Assembly: GCA_900551495.1 (NCBI GenBank)
Contig: URWG01000011.1
Coordinates: 1 to 22,424 of the forward strand
Direction of reading: 5' to 3'
Length of the DNA: 22,424 nt
DNA from: an uncultured Eubacteriales bacterium
GTDB lineage: Bacteria > Bacillota > Clostridia > Oscillospirales > Oscillospiraceae
The notes beneath the pieces are model-generated. The model saw nothing but the letters and a program-made list of their open reading frames with translations. It was not told the origin of the DNA and did not search any database. Below are positions 7,144 to 14,966 of this stretch, in pieces. How positions within the stretch are numbered: the first letter of the stretch is position 1; each line of letters starts with the position of its first letter. Both the position numbers and the translations under genes were made by a program.

Positions 7144-7776
7144 TCAATCACCTAACGCCGCCATAATATCACGAGTCGCATCCTCAATGGGCTGGTCGCC
7201 CTCGACCAGCCGAAGCTTGCCGAGCTTTTCATAGAAGCCCTTGAGCGCCTCGGTCTCGGCGTGGTAGACCTCCAAGCGGTGACGCACCGTTTCCGGCTTG
7301 TCATCCTTGCGGATCACCAGTTCGGAGCCGCAGGCATTGCAGATGCCCTCTGTTTTGGGCGGATTTGCCGTGATGTGATAGCTCGCGCCGCAGGTGCCGC
7401 AAACACGGCGTCCGGTCATGCGCGCCTCGATCACCTCGTCGGCAATTTCAATGGAAACGACACGGTCGATCTCGACGCCCTGCTCGGCAAGCGCCTGTGC
7501 CTGCGGGATCGTGCGGGGTACACCGTCAAGGATGTACCCGTTCGCACAATCGGGCTGCGTCAGTCGCTCGCGAACAATGCCGATGATGACCTCGTCGGGA
7601 ACCAGCATACCGCGGTCCATGAAGTCCTTTGCCTTCAAGCCGGTCGGCGTGCCGTTTTTGATCGCTTCGCGGAGGATGTTTCCGGTGGAGATGGTGGGAA
7701 CGGAGAGCTTCGACGCGATGATCTCCGCCTGCGTTCCCTTGCCCGCACCGGGCGCTCCCAGAAGAATCAGTCTCAT
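7144..7776 (-). CDS. adk: Adenylate kinase, zinc-lid type
   Basis: Catalyses ATP + AMP to 2 ADP in the cytoplasm. The protein has 210 aa. The P-loop GAPGAGKGT is at 7-15, the AMP-binding segment TISTGNILREAI at 28-39, and DGVPRTIPQA at 84-93. The lid (about 122-160) carries C126, C129, C146 and C149, the four-cysteine zinc site typical of Gram-positive enzymes. The secY-adk-map order is conserved in Firmicutes. Spacing is 14 nt from secY and 1 nt to map. Confidence 0.98.
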   Translation of the reverse strand: MRLILLGAPGAGKGTQAEIIASKLSVPTISTGNILREAIKNGTPTGLKAKDFMDRGMLVPDEVIIGIVRERLTQPDCANGYILDGVPRTIPQAQALAEQGVEIDRVVSIEIADEVIEARMTGRRVCGTCGASYHITANPPKTEGICNACGSELVIRKDDKPETVRHRLEVYHAETEALKGFYEKLGKLRLVEGDQPIEDATRDIMAALGD

Positions 7777-7790
7777 GTCCCCGCCTCCGA

Positions 7791-9089
7791 TTATCTCTCA
7801 AGGAAGCCGGAGTAGTTGCGCATCATCATCTGTGCCTCAATCGCCATGACAGTCTCAAGGGCAACGGAGACAATAATGATAACGGAGGTGCCGCCGAAGG
7901 AGAACTGCGTGTTCTTCATCGCCGCGCCGAGGATGATCGGAAGGACCGCAATGATGCCGAGATAAATCGCACCGAAGAGGGTGATTTTGTTGATGACCTT
8001 GCGGATGAAGTCCGATGTCGGGCGACCCGGGCGGAAGCCGGGGATGAAGCCGCCGTTCTTCTTGAGGTTGTTGGCAACCTCAACGGGATTGTACTGAATG
8101 GTCGCGTAGAAGTAGCTGAAGCCGATGATGAGCAGCAGGTAGCAAACGACGTAGACGGCGCTCGTGCTGCTGAACACATGGTCATACCACCAGTTGCCGC
8201 TGTTCTGATTGATGCTGAAGAACGCACAAATCGTTGCGGGCAGGCTGGCGATGGACTGGGCGAAGATGATCGGCATAACGCCGGACATATTCACCTTGAT
8301 GGGCAGGTGGGTGTTCTGACCGCCGTAAACCTTGCGTCCGACAACGCGCTTGGCATACTGCACGGGGATCCGGCGCTCCGCCTGAGACACGAAGATAATG
8401 AACACAATGATTGCGAGCATACCGATGACCAGCAGCAGCGCCCAGTACCACTTCGCCCACAGCATACCGATGATGGGGGTGATGATACCGGCGGGGATGC
8501 GGGCGATGATATTGGCAAACAGGATCATGGAGATACCGTTGCCGATACCGTGCTCGGAGATCTGGTCACCCAACCAGGTAACCAGCGTCGCACCGGCGGT
8601 GAACGAAAGGATGATGACGACCGCCGGAAGGAAGCCGGTGTCCGTCAGCAGCGCGCCGTTGTAGGTCGCGTTGTAGTTGGTGAGCATCATGTAATAGGCA
8701 AAGCCCATCAGCAGACCCAGACCAACGGTGGTGTAGCGGGTGATGCGGGCGATCTTCTTCTTGCCCTCCTCGCCGCCTTCCTTGCTCAGCCGTTCCAGAG
8801 CGGGGATGGCGATGGTGAGGAGCTGAATGATGATCGACGCATTGATATACGGCTGGATACTCAGGGCGAAAATCGTCGCCATGGAGAATGCGTTGCCGGA
8901 CATCATGTTCAGGAAGCCGAGGATGGTGCCGCTGAGCTGTTCTTCGAACATCAGGGACATCTGCTCGACGTTCACGAACGGGACGGGGATGACGTTGCCG
9001 ATGCGGTAAAGAAGGACGATCAGCAGGGTGAAGAGGATCTTCTTGCGAAGGTCCGTGATCTTCCATGCATTGCGAAGTGTCGTAAGCAC
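7791..9089 (-). CDS. secY: Protein translocase channel subunit SecY, GTG start
   Basis: Integral membrane channel of the Sec translocon, 432 aa with ten hydrophobic segments. Recognisable parts are NAWKITDLRKKILFTLLIV at the start, the plug and TM2 region NMMSGNAFSMATIFALSIQP, GNGISMILFANI, and the cytoplasmic loop QAERRIPVQYAKRVVGRKVYGG. The start is GTG at 9089, immediately after the rplO stop. GAGGTG lies in the last rplO codons, so translation is probably coupled. The C-terminus ends MMMRNYSGFLER, typical of the family. Confidence 0.98.
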   Translation of the reverse strand: MLTTLRNAWKITDLRKKILFTLLIVLLYRIGNVIPVPFVNVEQMSLMFEEQLSGTILGFLNMMSGNAFSMATIFALSIQPYINASIIIQLLTIAIPALERLSKEGGEEGKKKIARITRYTTVGLGLLMGFAYYMMLTNYNATYNGALLTDTGFLPAVVIILSFTAGATLVTWLGDQISEHGIGNGISMILFANIIARIPAGIITPIIGMLWAKWYWALLLVIGMLAIIVFIIFVSQAERRIPVQYAKRVVGRKVYGGQNTHLPIKVNMSGVMPIIFAQSIASLPATICAFFSINQNSGNWWYDHVFSSTSAVYVVCYLLLIIGFSYFYATIQYNPVEVANNLKKNGGFIPGFRPGRPTSDFIRKVINKITLFGAIYLGIIAVLPIILGAAMKNTQFSFGGTSVIIIVSVALETVMAIEAQMMMRNYSGFLER

Positions 9090-9530
9090 TTAGATCACCT
9101 CAGCCTTTCCGCCTGCCTCCTCGATTTTTACCTTGGCGTTGGCGGAGAAAGCTGCTGCCTTTACGGTGAGCTTCTTCGTCAGTTCGCCGCCGGAGAGAAC
9201 CTTCAAGCCGTACTTGCAGTCGCGGATGATGCCCTTTGCTTCCAGAGCCGCTGCATCGACGGTCGCGCCGTCCTCAAAAACGTTGAGCGCACTGAGGTTC
9301 ACTGCGGTGAGGGGCTTTGCAAAGATGTTGTTGAAGCCGCGCTTCGGGATACGTCTTGCCAAGGGCATCTGACCGCCTTCAAATCCTGCACGGACCTTGC
9401 CGCCGGAGCGAGCCTTCTGACCCTTGTGACCGCGACCGGCGGTCTTACCATTGCCGGTGCCGGTGCCGCGACCCTTGCGCTTGCCAACCTGGGTAGAACC
9501 CAAAACCGGAGAAAGTTCATGTAATTCCAT
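9090..9530 (-). CDS. rplO: 50S ribosomal protein L15
   Basis: Protein of 146 aa of the 50S core. The N-terminal half is a glycine- and arginine-rich RNA-binding extension (GKRKGRGTGTGNGKTAGRGH, then GGQMPLARRIPKRGF). The C-terminal half is the globular domain ending in an acidic and alanine-rich stretch. There is no spacer to secY downstream; rpmD lies 14 nt upstream. Confidence 0.98.
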   Translation of the reverse strand: MELHELSPVLGSTQVGKRKGRGTGTGNGKTAGRGHKGQKARSGGKVRAGFEGGQMPLARRIPKRGFNNIFAKPLTAVNLSALNVFEDGATVDAAALEAKGIIRDCKYGLKVLSGGELTKKLTVKAAAFSANAKVKIEEAGGKAEVI

Positions 9531-9544
9531 ATCTTGTCTCCTCC

Positions 9545-9727
9545 TTATTCTACTTCGGTGACCTCAAGCAGATAGCCGATCTTGGCGATCTTGCCGCGGG
9601 TCTGCTCATTGTCGGGCTGAATGGTTTCCTGACCGATCTTACGCAGACCGAAGGACTCCGCCGTTGCAATGTGCTTCTGGATACGACCGTTGAGGCTCTT
9701 GACGAGCTTGATCTTTAACTGTGCCAT
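9545..9727 (-). CDS. rpmD: 50S ribosomal protein L30
   Basis: Protein of 60 aa, standard length for bacterial uL30. It starts MAQLKIKLVKSLNGRIQKHI and contains the conserved GLRKIGQETIQPDNEQTRGK. The open frame extends further upstream, but the ATG at 9727 has GGAGG at proper distance and matches the family N-terminus. Some bacteria lack this protein; here it is intact between rpsE and rplO. Confidence 0.97.
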   Translation of the reverse strand: MAQLKIKLVKSLNGRIQKHIATAESFGLRKIGQETIQPDNEQTRGKIAKIGYLLEVTEVE

Positions 9728-9740
9728 GTTCGTATCCTCC

Positions 9741-10253
9741 TTATCCGATAATTTCTTCCACGCTCTTGCCGCGGATGCGAGCGACCTCTTCGGGTCCACG
9801 CAGGCTCAGCAGGCCCTGCATCGTCGCCTTGACGACGTTCTGCGGGTTATTGGAGCGCAGGCACTTGGTACGAATGTTGGTGATACCGACGGCTTCCATG
9901 ACCGCACGGACTGCGCCGCCGGCAATGACGCCGGTACCGACGGAGGCCGGCTTCATCAGAACCGAGCCGGCACCGTAGATGCCGATGACCTCGTGGGGGA
10001 TCGTCGTGCCGGAGAGGGTGACCTTGTGCAGGTTCTTCTTGGCGTTGGCGATGCCCTTGAGGATGGCTTCGGAAACTTCCGCCGCCTTACCCAGTCCGTA
10101 GCCGACGGTACCCTTACCGTCGCCGACGACCACGAGCGCGGAGAACTTCATAACGCGGCCGCCCTTAACGGTCTTGCTGACACGGTTGAGGTAAACGACG
10201 CGTTCGATCATTTCGGGAGCATTGTCCTTTTCAGGTGCTCTGTTATAAGCCAT
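9741..10253 (-). CDS. rpsE: 30S ribosomal protein S5
   Basis: Protein of 170 aa involved in decoding fidelity. It has the N-terminal double-stranded RNA-binding-like fold with RVVYLNRVSKTVKGGRVMKF and VVVGDGKGTVGYGLGKA, then the C-terminal domain (IAGGAVRAVMEAVGITNIRT). The spectinomycin-contact loop VSKTVKGGRVM is intact with no deletion. It is spaced 17 nt from rplR. Confidence 0.98.
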   Translation of the reverse strand: MAYNRAPEKDNAPEMIERVVYLNRVSKTVKGGRVMKFSALVVVGDGKGTVGYGLGKAAEVSEAILKGIANAKKNLHKVTLSGTTIPHEVIGIYGAGSVLMKPASVGTGVIAGGAVRAVMEAVGITNIRTKCLRSNNPQNVVKATMQGLLSLRGPEEVARIRGKSVEEIIG

Positions 10254-10270
10254 TTTTCCAGTTCCTCCTC

Positions 10271-10630
10271 TTAGAATTTGAGTCCGCCTTCGCGCGCGCC
10301 GTCAGCGACCGCCGCGACACGACCGTGATAGACATAACCGCCGCGGTCGAAAACGACTTCCTCGATGCCCTTAGCCTTGGCGCGCTCGGCGATCATCTGA
10401 CCAACCTTCTTGGCAGCTTCGCAGTTGCCGGTTGCGCCTTCAAACGCCTTCTCGACGGTAGAAGCGGAAACCAGAGTGACTCCGTTAACATCATCAATGA
10501 TCTGAGCATAGATGTTTGCGTTGCTTCTGAAAACATTCAGGCGAGGTCTGCACGGTGTGCCGGAGATCTTACCGCGAACGCGAACATGGCGATGCAGGCG
10601 CATTGCCTTCTTATCGGTCTTCTTAATCAT
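10271..10630 (-). CDS. rplR: 50S ribosomal protein L18
   Basis: Protein of 119 aa that binds 5S rRNA and helps dock it into the 50S. Family marks are RHVRVRGKISGTPCRPRLNV, FRSNANIYAQIIDD and FDRGGYVYHGRVAAVADGAR. The N-terminus is short and basic as usual. It is spaced 16 nt from rplF. Confidence 0.98.
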   Translation of the reverse strand: MIKKTDKKAMRLHRHVRVRGKISGTPCRPRLNVFRSNANIYAQIIDDVNGVTLVSASTVEKAFEGATGNCEAAKKVGQMIAERAKAKGIEEVVFDRGGYVYHGRVAAVADGAREGGLKF

Positions 10631-10646
10631 TTACGCACACCTCCTA

Positions 10647-11192
10647 TTATTTCTTACCGCCGGCCTTGCCCTCTTTACGGCGAATGACCTCGGTAGCATA
10701 CTTGATCCCCTTGCCCTTGTAGGGTTCGGGCGGTCTCTTACCACGAACATTGGCAGCGAACTGACCGACCTTCTGCTTGTCGATGCCGTTGACAATGATC
10801 TTGTTGGGGGCGGGAACCTCGACGGTAACGCCTTCCGGCTCTTCCATAACAACGGGGTGAGAATAACCGACGTTGAGGACGAGCTTCTTGTCCTCCTTCG
10901 AGGCACGATAGCCAACGCCGTTGACCTCAAGCTCCTTGCTGAAGCCCTTCTCGACGCCGAGAACCATGTTGTGCAGCAGCGTGCGGGTCAGACCGTGCAG
11001 GCTCTTGTTTTCGTGCTCATCGTTGGGACGGGAAACAGTCAGAACTGCGCCTTCCTGCTTGATGATCATACCATGATGGAATGTGCTTGTCAGTGTACCC
11101 TTGGGGCCCTTGACGGTAACCACATTGCCGTCAGCGATGGTCACTTCGACGCCGGCCGGTACAGTGATAGGCATTTTGCCGATTCTGGACAT
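10647..11192 (-). CDS. rplF: 50S ribosomal protein L6
   Basis: Protein of 181 aa at the base of the L7/L12 stalk near the factor-binding site. It has two repeated alpha/beta domains. The first begins MSRIGKMPITVPAGVEVTI and the second carries GYSHPVVMEEPEGVTV. The highly conserved RPPEPYKGKGIKYATEVIRR is near the end. It lies 12 nt after rpsH. Confidence 0.98.
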   Translation of the reverse strand: MSRIGKMPITVPAGVEVTIADGNVVTVKGPKGTLTSTFHHGMIIKQEGAVLTVSRPNDEHENKSLHGLTRTLLHNMVLGVEKGFSKELEVNGVGYRASKEDKKLVLNVGYSHPVVMEEPEGVTVEVPAPNKIIVNGIDKQKVGQFAANVRGKRPPEPYKGKGIKYATEVIRRKEGKAGGKK

Positions 11193-11204
11193 AATGTTAC
11201 CTCC

Positions 11205-11603
11205 TTACCAGACGAACGCAAGGACCTCGCCGCCGACGTGCGCCGCGCGAGCAGCCTTGTCGGTCATGACGCCCTTGGATGTGGAAATGATGGCAATACC
11301 AAGACCGCGGAGAACCTTCGGCAGGTCCTCGGCGCCGGCGTATACACGCAGACCGGGCTTGGAAACGCGGCGAAGACCGGAAATGACCTTCTCCTTGTTG
11401 CCGAGATACTTCAGGGTGATGTGGATCACGCCCTGCTTGCCGTCCTCTTCGACGGTGTAGGACTTAATGTAGCCCTCGTCGAGCAGGATCTTTGCGATGT
11501 CCTTCTTCAGGTTGGAAGCGGGGACATCCACGGTGTCGTGCTTTGCAGAGTTCGCATTCCGGATACGGGTCAGCATATCTGCTACGGGATCGGTGATTTG
11601 CAT
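11205..11603 (-). CDS. rpsH: 30S ribosomal protein S8
   Basis: Protein of 132 aa, a central-domain 16S rRNA binder. In E. coli it also represses the spc operon through an mRNA mimic of its rRNA site. Recognised by DPVADMLTRIRNANSAKHDT, VSKPGLRVYAGAEDLPKVL and GIAIISTSKGVMTDKAAR. The gene is preceded by an unusually long, structured 197-nt spacer, which makes an RNA-based control here conceivable, though I cannot show an S8 site. Confidence 0.98.
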   Translation of the reverse strand: MQITDPVADMLTRIRNANSAKHDTVDVPASNLKKDIAKILLDEGYIKSYTVEEDGKQGVIHITLKYLGNKEKVISGLRRVSKPGLRVYAGAEDLPKVLRGLGIAIISTSKGVMTDKAARAAHVGGEVLAFVW

Positions 11604-11800
11604 GTGGTTGTTACCTCCTTTAGAAGTTACGGGCTTTACCCGTTAAGACGCCGGAGTATCAGAGGAATGTAAGCCGTGAGCGGCTCCATTTTCCTCCGAC
11701 TTCCGATGCCTGTTTTACATTTGGATCACACGAGAACGTGTGGTTCGATGTCGCCTCCTGCGCAGGCGCCGCCCGCGCAGGGTCGAAGCATCAATAATAC
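11604..11800 (-). promoter_or_regulatory. Structured spacer between rpsN and rpsH
   Basis: A 197-nt interruption in an operon where most gaps are 10-30 nt. It contains a two-part hairpin at 11662-11696 (outer stem GAGGAA/TTCCTC, inner stem AGCCG/CGGCT with a four-base loop), a 6-bp hairpin CACACG-AGAA-CGTGTG near 11728-11743, and GC-rich pairs around 11755-11780. There is no ORF with a ribosome binding site. It could be a regulatory leader for rpsH and the downstream genes, an mRNA processing site, or an inserted intergenic repeat. Confidence 0.5.
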
Positions 11801-11986
11801 TTACCAGGAAGCCTTACGCACGCCGGGAATCTCGCCCTTGTACGCCAGCTCGCGGAAGCAGATACGGCAAACGCCGTAGTCACGCAGGTAAGCATGGGGT
11901 CTGCCGCAGATCTTGCAGCGGTTGTAGCGGCGGGTGGAGAACTTGTTTCCAGCCTGCTGCTTGAGAATCATAGCCTTTCTTGCCAT
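11801..11986 (-). CDS. rpsN: 30S ribosomal protein S14, zinc-binding (type Z)
   Basis: Protein of 61 aa, the short zinc-dependent form common in Firmicutes. It carries C24, C27, C40 and C43 in RCKICGRPHAYLRDYGVCRI and ends in the conserved IPGVRKASW. S14 lies in the 30S head next to S3 and S10. The 18-nt gap to rplE is normal, but the gap to rpsH downstream is 197 nt. Confidence 0.98.
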   Translation of the reverse strand: MARKAMILKQQAGNKFSTRRYNRCKICGRPHAYLRDYGVCRICFRELAYKGEIPGVRKASW

Positions 11987-12004
11987 TTCGTTCTTCCTCC
12001 CAAA

Positions 12005-12544
12005 TTAAGCGTGGAACGGAGCGCCGACCAGCGTCAGCAGTTCCTTGGCTTCCTCGTCGGTGTTCGCGGTGGTGCAGATGCAGATGTCCATGCCGCGGAT
12101 CTTATCGACCTTATCGTACTCGATTTCGGGGAAGATGAGCTGTTCCTTCAGACCCATGGCATAGTTGCCGCGGCCGTCGAAGGCGTTGGGGTTGATGCCG
12201 CGGAAGTCGCGGACACGGGGCAGCGCAACATTGAACAGGCGGTCAATGAATTCCCACATCTTGTCGCCGCGCAGGGTGACCTTCACGCCGACGGTCTCGC
12301 CCTCACGAACCTTGAAGTTCGCGACGGACTTGCGCGCCTTGGTGGTGATGGGCTTCTGACCGGTGATGGTCGCGATGTCCTTGCAGATGGCCTCGATCTC
12401 CTTGGCGTTGTTCTTGCTCTCGCCGCAGCCGACGTTCACAATAACCTTCGCGATCTTGGGGATCTGCATAACGCTCTTGTACTGGAACTTCTTCATCAGA
12501 GCAGGAGCGATCTCTTCGTTATACTTTACTTGCAGTCTTGCCAT
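12005..12544 (-). CDS. rplE: 50S ribosomal protein L5
   Basis: Protein of 179 aa that binds 5S rRNA and contacts S13 across the subunit interface. The N-terminus is MARLQVKYNEEIAPALMKKF. Further marks are IVVNVGCGESK-like VNVGCGESKNNAKEIE, FIDRLFNVALPRVRDFRGI and the ending IRGMDICICTTANTDEEAKE. The frame is open upstream, but the ATG at 12544 matches the family and has a GGAGGA site. Confidence 0.98.
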   Translation of the reverse strand: MARLQVKYNEEIAPALMKKFQYKSVMQIPKIAKVIVNVGCGESKNNAKEIEAICKDIATITGQKPITTKARKSVANFKVREGETVGVKVTLRGDKMWEFIDRLFNVALPRVRDFRGINPNAFDGRGNYAMGLKEQLIFPEIEYDKVDKIRGMDICICTTANTDEEAKELLTLVGAPFHA

Positions 12545-12561
12545 TTCGTCGTTCCTCCTCC

Positions 12562-12867
12562 TTAGATTTCCTTGCCGCACTTCTTGCAGACGCGAACCTT
12601 CTTGTCGCCGTCCACGTTGAAGCCGACGCGCACGCCCTTCTTGCAGTTGGAGCAGTAGAGCTGCACCTTATCCACACGAATGGGGATCTCGCGCTTGATG
12701 ATGCCGGAAACGTCGTTCTGCTTACGAGCCTTGACGTGGCAGGTAGCAACGTTGACGCCCTCGACAATGAGCTTGTTTTCCTTGGGCATAGCCGTCAGAA
12801 CCTTGCCCTTCTTGCCCTTGGACTTGCCGGACAAGACGATAACGGTGTCGTTTTTCTTGATATTCAT
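12562..12867 (-). CDS. rplX: 50S ribosomal protein L24 with C-terminal zinc ribbon
   Basis: Protein of 101 aa that initiates 50S assembly. The N-terminal KOW domain is NIKKNDTVIVLSGKSKGKKG. The C-terminal part holds C72, C75, C94 and C97 (YCSNCKKG and VCKKCGKEI), a zinc-ribbon seen in many Firmicutes L24 proteins but missing in E. coli. I prefer the ATG at 12867 because it gives the usual start and places the AGGGGG site at a workable distance. The ATG at 12876 would add MSS but leaves GGGG touching the start codon. Confidence 0.95.
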   Translation of the reverse strand: MNIKKNDTVIVLSGKSKGKKGKVLTAMPKENKLIVEGVNVATCHVKARKQNDVSGIIKREIPIRVDKVQLYCSNCKKGVRVGFNVDGDKKVRVCKKCGKEI

Positions 12868-12883
12868 ACTCGACATCCCCCTA

Positions 12884-13252
12884 TTAAATGACTTCCGGTG
12901 CGAGGGAGAGGATCTTCATGTATTCCTTGTCACGAAGCTCTCTTGCGACCGGCCCAAAAATACGGGTGCCGCGGGGATTCTTGTCCTCCTTGATGAGGAC
13001 GGCGGCGTTCTCGTCGAAACGAACATAGGTGCCGTCGGCGCGGCGGACACCCTTCGCGCTGCGGACGATGACGGCGCGGACAACCTCGCCCTTCTTCACC
13101 GTGCCGCCGGGGGTCGCCTTACGGACGGAGGCAACGATGACGTCGCCGATGTTGCCGAACTTACGCTTGGAGCCGCCAAGCACACGGATGCACTTGATCT
13201 CCTTCGCGCCGGTGTTGTCGGCAACCTTCAGATAACTTTCCTGTTGAATCAT
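12884..13252 (-). CDS. rplN: 50S ribosomal protein L14
   Basis: Protein of 122 aa at the subunit interface, contacting 16S rRNA helix 44. It starts MIQQESYLKVADNTGAKEIK and retains VLGGSKRKFGNIGDVIVASV and RGTRIFGPVARELRDKEYMK, all near-invariant in bacteria. It is spaced 15 nt from rpsQ. Confidence 0.98.
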   Translation of the reverse strand: MIQQESYLKVADNTGAKEIKCIRVLGGSKRKFGNIGDVIVASVRKATPGGTVKKGEVVRAVIVRSAKGVRRADGTYVRFDENAAVLIKEDKNPRGTRIFGPVARELRDKEYMKILSLAPEVI

Positions 13253-13267
13253 TTAGTCCCGACCTCC

Positions 13268-13531
13268 TTATTCAGCCTTCTTGATGATCTCGACGAGGCG
13301 CCATCTCTTGTCCTTGGACAGGGGGCGGCACTCCATCACCTTAACGGTATCGCCGATGCCGCACTCGTTGTTCTCGTCGTGCGCCTTCAGCTTATAGGTT
13401 CTCTTCACGATTTTCTTATACAGCTTGTGCTGCACGCTATCCTCAATAGCAACCACGATGGTCTTGTCCATCTTATCGGAGACGACCTGACCAACTCTGG
13501 TTTTGCGGAAAGCTCTTGTAGTTTCACTCAT
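13268..13531 (-). CDS. rpsQ: 30S ribosomal protein S17
   Basis: Protein of 87 aa with an OB fold, an early 16S rRNA 5' domain binder. Recognised by TRVGQVVSDKMDKTIVVAIE, HKLYKKIVKRTYKLKAHDE and the ending VMECRPLSKDKRWRLVEIIK. It is spaced 14 nt from rpmC. Confidence 0.98.
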   Translation of the reverse strand: MSETTRAFRKTRVGQVVSDKMDKTIVVAIEDSVQHKLYKKIVKRTYKLKAHDENNECGIGDTVKVMECRPLSKDKRWRLVEIIKKAE

Positions 13532-13545
13532 TTTCGCTTACCTCC

Positions 13546-13740
13546 TCAGATTGCGGTCTCTTTCTCACGAATAATAGTCTTGATGCGGGCAATGTCTTTC
13601 TTGACAGCGGCCAGCTTAACGGGGTTATCGAGCTGGTTGGTAGCGTGCTGCATACGCAGGAAGAAGAGATCCTTCTTCAGCTCCTTTGCCTTTTCCTCCA
13701 GCTCAGCCACGGACATGGCTCTGAGTTCCTTTGCCTTCAT
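13546..13740 (-). CDS. rpmC: 50S ribosomal protein L29
   Basis: Protein of 64 aa, two antiparallel helices near the tunnel exit where it helps dock SRP and trigger factor. It starts MKAKELRAMSVAELEEKAKE and has the conserved LKKDLFFLRMQHATNQLDNP. A second ATG directly before it (13743) overlaps the rplP stop by one base. I favour 13740 because the GGTGGTG site is then better spaced, but the difference is a single residue. Confidence 0.96.
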   Translation of the reverse strand: MKAKELRAMSVAELEEKAKELKKDLFFLRMQHATNQLDNPVKLAAVKKDIARIKTIIREKETAI

Positions 13741-13742
13741 CA

Positions 13743-14177
13743 TTATTCACCACCATTCTCAGATACTGCATCTTCCCGGGCGATGATCTTGGTCTTGATG
13801 GGCAGCTTGTGCTGTGCGAGGCGGAGCGCTTCGCGAGCGTCTTCCTCGGACACGCCGCCGATCTCGAACATGACCTTCTGCGCCTTCACGACCGCAACCC
13901 AGTATTCCGGAGCGCCTTTACCGGAGCCCATACGGACGCCGAGCGCCTTCTTGGAAACAGGCTTATCGGGGAAGATCTTGATCCAGACCTGACCGCTACG
14001 CTTGGTGTAACGGGTCATTGCGATACGGGCCGCTTCGATCTGGTTGCCGGTGATCCAGCCGGGCTCCATCGCCTGGATGCCGAATTCACCGTAGGATACC
14101 TTATTGCCGCGGGAGGCTGCGCCCTTCATACGGCCGCGCTGCACTCTGCGGAACTTTGTTCTCTTAGGCATTAACAT
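13743..14177 (-). CDS. rplP: 50S ribosomal protein L16
   Basis: Protein of 144 aa next to the A-site tRNA elbow. It begins MLMPKRTKFRRVQRGRMKGA, the usual ML-PKR start, and has EPGWITGNQIEAARIAMTR and the arginine- and glycine-rich KKALGVRMGSGKGAPEYWVA. The first ATG (14177) is 9 nt after GGAGG and its T overlaps the rpsC stop codon by one base, so translation is probably coupled to rpsC. Confidence 0.97.
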   Translation of the reverse strand: MLMPKRTKFRRVQRGRMKGAASRGNKVSYGEFGIQAMEPGWITGNQIEAARIAMTRYTKRSGQVWIKIFPDKPVSKKALGVRMGSGKGAPEYWVAVVKAQKVMFEIGGVSEEDAREALRLAQHKLPIKTKIIAREDAVSENGGE

Positions 14178-14956
14178 TAGCGGTTGCCTCCTTCCCGACG
14201 ATCGTCACGACGGCGCTCGCCATTGAAGGGTCTGCGGTCGCCACGGCGGTCGTCACGACGACGGTCGTTGCGACGGTCATTGCGGCGGTCACGACGCGGT
14301 GCTTCCGGTGCGGTCTGACGCAGGGTGGAGTTGAGGACTTCGCCCTTGTAGATCCAAACCTTGCAGCCGATCTTGCCGTAGGTGGTGTTCGCTTCCGCGA
14401 AGCCGTACTCGATGTCCGCACGGAGGGTCTGCAGGGGGATGGTGCCCTCGTGATAGGACTCGCTGCGGGCGATTTCCGCGCCGCCCAGACGGCCGCCGCA
14501 GGAGCACTTGATGCCCTTCGCGCCCAGACGGGTCGCTCTCTGCATCGCCTGCTTCATGGCACGACGGAAGGAAATTCTCTTTTCCAGCTGAGCCGCGATG
14601 TTCTCGGCGACGAGCTGTGCATTGAGGTCGGGGCTGCGAACCTCGACGATATTCAGAGCGACGCTCTTGCCGAGCTTCTGCTCCAGCTCCAGGCGGAGCT
14701 TCTCGATCTCCTGACCGCCCTTGCCGATGACGACACCGGGACGGGAGCAGTGCAGGTTGATCTTAACGCGTGCGTTGCTGCGCTCGATCTCGATCTTTGC
14801 GATACCGGCTGCATACAGGCGGGTCTTGAGATCCTTACGGATGTTATAGTCCTCAACGATCAGATCGCCGACCTTATCGTTGCGGGCATACCAGCGGGAA
14901 TCCCAGTCCTTAATGACGCCGACGCGCAGACCGTGAGGATTAACTTTCTGTCCCAT
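14177..14956 (-). CDS. rpsC: 30S ribosomal protein S3 with Arg/Asp-rich tail
   Basis: Protein of 259 aa in the 30S head, part of the mRNA entry channel and helicase site. The KH domain has the GXXG loop in VVIGKGGQEIEK (75-86). The C-terminal domain contains GAKGIKCSCGGRLGGAEIAR. From residue 221 to 259 there is a low-complexity tail with 19 arginines and 8 aspartates built from RRDRRND-like units, about 40 residues longer than B. subtilis S3. The tail is encoded at 14180-14296 by repeats at the DNA level. It is probably disordered and RNA-binding. The gene is 10 nt after rplV. Confidence 0.98.
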   Translation of the reverse strand: MGQKVNPHGLRVGVIKDWDSRWYARNDKVGDLIVEDYNIRKDLKTRLYAAGIAKIEIERSNARVKINLHCSRPGVVIGKGGQEIEKLRLELEQKLGKSVALNIVEVRSPDLNAQLVAENIAAQLEKRISFRRAMKQAMQRATRLGAKGIKCSCGGRLGGAEIARSESYHEGTIPLQTLRADIEYGFAEANTTYGKIGCKVWIYKGEVLNSTLRQTAPEAPRRDRRNDRRNDRRRDDRRGDRRPFNGERRRDDRREGGNR

Positions 14957-14966
14957 AGTAACCTCC

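Noticed and set aside
7143..7151. GTG start for map three codons upstream
   Set aside because: It would overlap adk and lacks a good ribosome binding site. ATG at 7142 matches the family N-terminus.
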